A stretch of 64,000 nucleotides of DNA from assembly GCF_002878395.1 (NCBI RefSeq), contig NW_025826215.1, positions 134,216 through 198,215 of the forward strand, read 5' to 3'. This document shows positions 57,501 to 64,000 of the stretch, piece by piece (the stretch's first letter is position 1; every line of letters starts with the position of its first letter). Both the position numbers and the translations under genes were made by a program. The notes under the pieces are model-generated. The model worked only from the letters and a program-made list of their open reading frames with translations. It was not told the DNA's origin and ran no database searches. The DNA is from Capsicum annuum. Its lineage: Eukaryota > Streptophyta > Magnoliopsida > Solanales > Solanaceae.

Positions 57501-57839
57501 TGTTTCTAGCAATAGATCAATACCAAAGTCTATCTAGATCAATACCAAAGTCTATCTCCCTATCTGGTGGTATCCAGAGAGTTCATCAGGAAAGAGTTCT
57601 GGGAATTCATTAACTACTGTGACCGACTAGAGAGAATGATTTTCTGTGCTGGAGTCTTTGACCCAAACAAGATGTTACAAACAACTTTTTGATATAAGTT
57701 TATGGTATCTAAGATAAGATAAGAGATTTCCTTTCGATGCTAATGAATACGCCTTTTATAACTGGCTCATTAGGGAAAAAGAAGGTGACCTTTCTAGTTA
57801 TACAATATAATGTACCATAATACGAGTGAAGCTACTCCA

Positions 57840-59400
57840 TCCCTAAAATAGCATCAAAATCCACCATATCAAGTTCTACAAGGTCTACCATAGTATCTTG
57901 GTGGAAAATCGATACCACACAGTTTCTATAAGATCATCTAGTAATAATAGAGTCACAAAATGGGGTAGAGATAGAGAAGGGTTCAGAAATATTTTTAGAC
58001 TCAAAACTAAAACTCGCTGCCACAAAAGGAATCACATAATATAGTGTAGACTTAGGATCAAGAAACACATAGATATTATGAGAGAAGATCTGTAACATAC
58101 CCATAACAAAAATGGGTGAAACCTTTGAGTCCTGGAAAATTTTTAATGCATACATACGATTGTGACCTCCACCCATCCAGAAGCATTCCCTTTAGCTGCT
58201 AGGTTGGAAGAAGTAGTCATTGGGGCTTTATTTCCCCCAAATATCCCCTTTGAAAAAGAAAGGTCTCTAAGTATATGGTCGAGTAGACCATATCTGTAGC
58301 ATATATCTCTCCCATATTGGTATCTCCCCAGGTGATACTTCCCACAAGTTCCCCAGTAAGGATATGACCTGAACAGCTGAGCCAAGCTACCTTGGGCTAA
58401 GTACTTTAAGTCTTGTTCTTATTTTCAGATTGAAATTGCTTTTCGCTTGAAGGCCTAGGTGCAGGTGCTCTGGCTAAGGACTAGAAATTACCTTAAAATT
58501 TCTTCTTTGACCTTTTCCTACCCCATTTACCACCCTATTGCTGACTGACATCCTGCTCAAACAACCTAACTTTCCGAGTCTACCTCTCTTTATTACTTGT
58601 CTACTTTTTTTCTCCTTCTCCACCTATTGTATATGCACTACTAACCTGGTTATATCCATATCATTATTCAGCATTGCCCCCTTATATTCAAACACTAAAT
58701 TATTTGAAAGACCGAATACAAACTTTCTCATGCAAGACCTCATATTAGTCACCAACTCTAGGGCATAGTGGGAAAGCTAGGTGAATTTCAATGCATATTA
58801 GTTGATGTTTATCTTTCCCTGCTTCAGATTGATAAATTCCTTAGCCTTAGCTTCCCTCAATTCCTAAGGAAATAAATGGTCCAGAAATATATCCAAAAAA
58901 TTTTCCCATACTGCAAGTTCAGTATTCTCACCTCTCATCTATTCCCACTCTTCATACCACTGGTAAGCTACCCCTTCAACTAATAGGCAGCAAACTCCAC
59001 TCCCTCTGTATCACTATCATGCATGACCGTAAGTATTTTCTCCATCTTATTAATTGACTCTTGAGGATCCTCTCAACATTAGTACCCATAAACTTGGGTG
59101 GGTTCAGCCTCATGAATAGACAAATCCGAGTGACTTCAGAATAAATAGTGATAGAACTCATATTTCCAGACCGACAAGACTGCAATGCCACAAGTTGAGC
59201 AAGCATATGAATAGACTGATAGAAATCAACATTTGAGGCCTCTCTTTATGGAGACTGAGTATGGTTAATACTGGGTTGAGGAGCTTAAGGAGGGCTAGTA
59301 GGGACTAATAGAACCCCTGGGAAGAAGGGAATTGAAAAGCACGATCTCTATAGTGGGTCTACATCCCATGTGTAAGGTTTCATTCCTATTTTCCTTTCTC
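57840..59400 (-). pseudogene. Gypsy-C protease and gag
   Basis: Minus strand: gag LAQLVALQSCRSG and LNPPKFMGTNVERILKSQLI (58976-59206), linker, zinc-knuckle region CGKYHLGRYQYGRDICYRYG (58143-58385), where the second Cys of the knuckle is Tyr and the last Cys is Asp, and protease VFLDPKSTLYYVIPFVAASF with the active-site Asp (57934-58176). The usual Gly after Asp-Pro is Lys. A stray duplicate AGATCAATACCAAAGTCTAT occurs at about 57510-57530 and 57536-57556. Bases 57501-57840 are decayed pol linker. Confidence 0.75.
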
Positions 59401-59749
59401 AGTAAAAAGGCCTTTCTTTAACTGAAGTAAAAGATTAGTTCATTCTTGATGGTTCTTTTTCAGCATTCGTTCCAATAGGAACAGAGGGTTCAGCTGAGGT
59501 ACTCTGAATGTTGAATATTTGGGGAGGTATGATCTTAAGTATAGAAAGTCATAAGTTAGGAGAATTTTATGGTACTAGACTCTATAGCACGAACTAAAAC
59601 ATATAGAAAGTGAAATATTCCTAAATGCCCCCTAGTCTCCCTCTTATAAGTGTGGTGCTATACACACTCATAAAAAGAACTCTACTCGACACGGTTTTAT
59701 AGACACCACAGGACCCTAGATCATGCTCTAATATTAAGGTTGTCACATC

Positions 59750-60579
59750 CCAAGCTAAGCCTATCAACTAGGTTGGGTCAGGTCGGACAGGCCTGATTAA
59801 CTCAGCCCAATTTGAATCGGCATTGGTGGATTCAATCAATTCCTGAGCCCCAATCTCGAGCTTGTTCATCTAGCATTGTCAGCCCAGCGGGCCGGCCTAA
59901 TTATGAAATTAGATCAGGCCCACCGGGTACCCGCATCGGACCAGCCTGGTTGAATTAAAAAAAATTATAGTGGATTGTTGACCAAAATTCTACCAATTAG
60001 AGAATGATAACCCAACGGCCAATTGTCTGATTTGGCATATTAAATTTTTTTAAAAAAATTATTTCAATTTTTTTTCTATAAATACCCCAACTCAAAAATT
60101 TTCACACAACTCACAATCTCATTCTCTCAATCTCTCTTAATTATTCTAATTATTGGCTAAAGTACTCAATTTTATTTTTTAATTTTATAATTACAAATAT
60201 CAAGTAAAACTTTTCTAAAGTCTCAACTTTTGAATACTTCAAAAATTTGATATTGTAGTTTCATCTCTTATTTTTAATTTTTAATAAGTGTATTATTTGT
60301 TAAATATTTTATTATTATTTTTGTGTTTTTTGAATATTTATTAGTTTAATTTTGTAGTATGGATAAATTAAGAAAAGTCGATAAAAGTGTTTGAAATTTG
60401 TGTCCTAAAAGTGGTAGTGGTAATAAAAAATAAATTGGTGGCAGTTCCGATAATGGTAGTTCTAGTACTAGATATACCCATGTGCCACTAGCAAACTGTT
60501 TGAGAATGAAATAGGTGTAGATGCTCATGATATAAATTTTTTATAAGCTCAAGAAAATTATGGTATAGAAGAAGAGCAT
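59750..60579 (+). mobile_element. 5' end of a hAT (Ac/Tam3-like) transposon, truncated by LTR-D
   Basis: 59750-60000 is rich in GGCC/GGGC words (CAGCCCAGCGGGCCGGCC), like the subterminal repeats of plant hAT elements. A TATA box TCTATAAATACCCC at about 60076 and a pyrimidine-rich leader follow. ATG at 60359 opens MDKLRKVDKSV with a Ser/Gly-rich continuation, and after a shift NEIGVDAHDINFL and AQENYGIEEEH, as in hAT transposase N-termini. Stops are present; the catalytic and dimerisation domains are absent. The LTR-D start at 60580 cuts the frame. Confidence 0.55.
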
Positions 60580-61570
60580 TGTAATACACCATACTTTTCT
60601 TAGTTTAGTTCAGATCCTAGTGAGTGCTTAAGAAGCTTAGAACCTAAAAATTTCACTGAGTGTTGGAAACTTAGTCATATATTTAACACTTTCTAACTTT
60701 AATGAATTTTAAAATGACCTTCCGGACTTTGAGATGAGGGTTTTTGAGTTGAATTATGTTTAGGGGAGTAAGGATCATGTCTCGAGGAAGTTTCAAAATT
60801 TTTAGGTGAGAAGTTATGGCATTTTTAATTTAGACAGTAGCTAACCGTGATAGGACCGCATCACGGTGACATGCAAAATGACATTCGTCCAGTTTTCAGT
60901 GGATCACTGCGATAGTACTGTGTCGTGGTGAATTTCCTGTTCACAATCGTTCATTTTCCAGTGAAGCACCGTGATTAGCTCACGTTATGAGAAAGCTCAA
61001 ATTACCGTTCTTCCCTTTCCAGTGTCTCACCGAGATTTCACTGCATCGTGGTGAAGTGCTAAATCATACTCATCCTTTGGATGAAAAATTCCAATAGCTT
61101 AACGCGATTCCACTGGGTCATAGTGAAGACGTATTTGTCATGCTCTTGATCAATAATTTGAAATGCATATGCCATGACCTCTATCCTAGTGTTTGAAGTG
61201 CTTATGAGGTGAATAATGTTCCTAGAAATCACTTAGAGCCAAGTTGAGCCAAGACCCTTAGATTCGTCCAAAGTTTAGGATTTTATTCTATAAGGGTCCC
61301 CTTTAAATGTGTATAACTTTTTATATACATGGGATTTTTCAGATTAAGACCCAAAAAATTATAGATAATTGAATTAGCTTTCCAACAATACCAATTTTTC
61401 CTTAATCCTATACCTGAGCAAAAAGTTATAACCATTTTAGTGTGAGATAAAGCTACCGTGATGGTACCGCATCGTGGTAAGGCGCAAAACTGGGATACGG
61501 GTTATGAGTTTTTGCTTTAAATGAATGAGGGGCAATGGGGTCATTTCCCATATCAACCTAGGTCATAAAT
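60580..61570 (+). repeat. LTR-D: truncated gypsy LTR
   Basis: Starts TGTAATACACCATACTTTTC inside the hAT codons. It carries the dyad repeat module at about 60830-61135 (units AGTGGATCACTGCGAT, AGTGAAGCACCGTGAT, AGTGTCTCACCGAGAT, each with a later GTCGTGGTGAA-like half), then GTGTATAACTTTTTATATAC and CTTTCCAACAATACCAATTT with AAAAGTTATAACCATTTT, and one more dyad unit near 61445-61490. It ends where LTR-E begins. Confidence 0.7.
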
Positions 61571-64000
61571 TGTAACACCCTGCAAAATTCTAAGCTTGAT
61601 TCAGTCCTTTAAAGCTTGTTAAGGGGTCCCAGACTTAGAAAATTTTAGCTAAGTATTCATGCTTAGAGTTATTTTAGCCTGGATAGTTGACGATCTTATT
61701 TCGCGACCCTTATGACCGTTAAATGTTTATTTTTAAGTTGCTTCATGATTAGGAATATTAGTAGGTGTTCTCGGACGAGTTTCAAATTTTTCAGACATCG
61801 TTTGAGGCACGTTTAGGAGTCCAAACCAGTGTATTGATGTGATCTTAATGTGCCGCATTGCCTATCACATCGATGAATATTTTCCACAGATCCCAGTGTA
61901 ATTTTTAGCGATCAACATGGAATCGATATGGTGAATCGGTCATAGCATCGACCCCATCGACGCGATGCATCAATCTGCGCATCACTAAGTCAGTTTTCGT
62001 TCATTAAGATTTTGCATCCTCAGGGGTATTTGGGATATCTTCCCACGACTATTCAGCCCAAAAACATGAAATTCAACTCCCCTTAAGCAAATTACTCAAG
62101 AACAAACCCTAAGGCTTTCCATTCAAGATTCAAATCTCAAGAATTTCACCATCAATCTGTAAGAATTCAAGAATTAAGGTATGTGAAGTGTTCATTCAAG
62201 GGTTCCTTCCACCCTTGGAGTCCAAGCAACTCTTTTAAAACTTCAAGTAGATTGATTTGATATATTTCATGATTGAATTTGATTGTGTTCGTGACTATGA
62301 CGATGTTAGCTAGGGTTAGAATCCATAAATAGTTTACAAGTTCATGAGAAATAAATGTCATGTGTGGGTTGCTGTATGGTTTCATGTTAAAAACCTTCTT
62401 TGAATTGTGAGTTGGGGTTATGATTATGATGTTTGCATGTTATATTATAGTCACGTGCATATATTATGCTCTTCAAGTGACTGATGAATTGTTCATGGGG
62501 GTTGAGTAGTGTAACCATATCATCCTAGTATGTATATAAGTTCATGTCATGCAAGTGTTTGTCAAAATGCCTCAATGAATTATTTGTGATCAAGAAATTT
62601 GTTATCATGTTTCAAGATTGTACTATGTCTTATAATTTATGCAATCGAGTCCTGAGGGTATTCAATACGCGACAATTTACCTATTTACCTAGGGTTACAG
62701 TAGTTACAGAATAGTCTCAGTAGTGTTACTAACAGTAGTACTCAGTAATCAATCACAGTCTTAGTTCAATATTTAGTTCAGAACTCAATGAACTTAGTCA
62801 GTTAACAGAACTCAGTAGTATTTCATCAGTTAGCGGAACCTAGTGAAAAAAGTTTGGTTCAGGTCAGTTAGACAGTATGATTAGAAATAGCTAAATCAAG
62901 TCCAGTACAGTCTAAGAATCAGTTCAATGTCTATTTAGTTGGCAGTAGGATTCAACACTGAGCGAGAGCAGGGATGGAGGCTTTCCCGTCTAGTAGGTAG
63001 AGTCTTAGTAGCAATCCTTGTACTCCAAAACTGCATAGCCAACGCAGGATGATAAGTCACCCGTTAGACTAGGCTTGACTACCTCCCAAGGGTCACCCAT
63101 CAAATTAGGCTTGGCTTCGCCCAAGTTTCACCCATAAGTTAGGCTTAGCATCCTAGTCTTTCCAGTATTACCCATGGCACGGTATTAGCACCCTTCTAAC
63201 TGGGGTCACAGGTTGGACCCCTTCAGTTCAGATTTGGGGCATGTCGGTTAGATGATTAGCTCTCACAATTTCAGTTTTAGTCTCAATATAGAACTCAGTT
63301 CAGTTCTACAGAATTAGGACTATCAGATATAGTCACCAAACTCAGTATAGAACTTAGATTAATTCTACATATTTATGACTGTCAGATACAGTTACTCAGA
63401 TCAGTATAGAACTCAGATTAGTTCTACAGAATCAGGACTGCCAGATATAGTCACTCAGTTATCAGTTATACAGTATTAGTAACTCAGATATTAAAGAATA
63501 AGTAATCTAAAACTCAATATCCAGTGTTATCATGACCTTATTTATAGTTTATCAACTTATGCATGTACTCTCATTCAGTTATGTTCATGTACTCATCCAG
63601 TTATTATTCATGCATATGAACCCGTAAATATCAGCCTTCCTCACTTAGCATACCAGTACATTCAAAGTACTGACGCATACTTTTTTTTTGCACTATGATA
63701 TCTTATATCATAGGTTCAGAGGCACGGGATCCTGACCGCACTTAGCATCCCAGCCTATGAGAAGTAGACTTAGTGGTGAGTCCTCATAGTTTGAGGACAC
63801 AGGATTATTTCAGTATTTCGGTATAGTTTCTAGTAGTCAGAGTAGTTGGGTGCTTGTCTCATCAACTCCATAATTTAGGTAGTTAGAGGCATTTGAACTA
63901 AAATATTTCAGATAGTCTTTTTAGTATTCAGTATTCAGGTTTCAATATTCAGTATTGATTTTTCACAGTTATGAACCTCATGGCATTTTCAGCCTAACTT
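61571..64000 (+). repeat. LTR-E: 5' part of a gypsy LTR running off the window
   Basis: Starts TGTAACACCCTGCAAAATTC. The lower part parallels the Gypsy-B LTR (GAGTCCTGAGGGTATTCAAT, ACAGAATAGTCTCAGT, ATGGAGGCTT, GGTTGGACCCC, GGTGAGTCCTCAT near 63776). A donor-like AAG|GTATGTGAAGTG lies at 62179. A diverged dyad array is at about 61830-61985. Repeats around 63290-63445 (AGAACTCAGTTCAGTTCTAC and similar, three copies). The primer site is not reached. No gene inside. Confidence 0.75.

Larger units (their letters stand above)
41934..59740 (-). mobile_element. Gypsy-C: minus-strand chromovirus, interrupted by Gypsy-B
   Basis: From right to left: degenerate primer site (about 59723-59739, mirror of TTAATATTAGAGC), gag, protease, reverse transcriptase, RNase H and the start of integrase (to 55933); Gypsy-B; then the rest of integrase (44596 to 43440) and a 3' LTR-like region ending at 41934 (mirror of GGGTTGTGACA). 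A matching 5' LTR is not evident right of 59741 (only TGTCACATCCC), where a hAT element begins. The element is strongly decayed. Confidence 0.75.

Overview
This is plant nuclear DNA. The evidence is a stack of nested LTR retrotransposons (Ty1/copia and Ty3/gypsy chromoviruses), plant-type DNA transposons (Mutator-like, hAT), a tRNA-derived SINE, and the broken remains of a CC-NBS-LRR disease-resistance gene. The repeat families and the resistance-protein wording look solanaceous (pepper, tomato, potato or tobacco group). That assignment is inference from memory of family sequences. I see no intact protein-coding gene; nearly every reading frame is a decayed fragment of transposon pol/gag or of the resistance gene.

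Layout. 1-4999: degenerate copia element (Copia-1) whose gag-protease-integrase middle is inverted in place. 5279-12318: a Mutator-like element that captured a piece of a replication factor C gene (a Pack-MULE); its right inverted repeat was later hit by a second copia element (Copia-2, 6021-12147). 13021-41235: the resistance gene. Its coiled-coil exon is at 13021-13548; the ARC2 end and leucine-rich repeats resume only at about 38688. The NB-ARC between them is gone and about 25 kb of transposons stand there: a hAT element (14003-23213) holding a long non-coding LTR element (Gypsy-F, 14309-22961), an 85-bp tandem repeat, and a minus-strand element encoding a 'putative plant transposon protein' that is interrupted by a minus-strand chromovirus array (Gypsy-A, 26578-37589). 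The LRR exon is further broken by a SINE (39721-39915) and a solo LTR (40002-40822). 41934-59740: minus-strand Gypsy-C, with plus-strand Gypsy-B (44602-55927) inserted in its integrase codons; Gypsy-B's 5' LTR carries a Mutator-like insertion (45502-46754). 59750-64000: 5' end of a hAT transposon cut by LTR-D, then the start of LTR-E, which runs off the window.

Many joints were settled by target-site duplications read from the sequence, so the order of events can be reconstructed. The best candidates for something undescribed are: (i) a shared LTR module, a conserved block followed by a roughly 60-bp repeat with CGCGAT/ATCGCG dyads, present in several diverged gypsy LTRs; (ii) a conserved splice-donor-like site in those LTRs paired with a strong acceptor just before the gag ATG, implying a 2-3 kb 5'-leader intron that contains the primer-binding site; (iii) the in-place inversion in Copia-1; and (iv) the RFC-carrying Pack-MULE. 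Premature stops fall mostly at former Gln/Arg codons (CAG, CAA, CGA to TAG, TAA, TGA), as expected from cytosine methylation and deamination.
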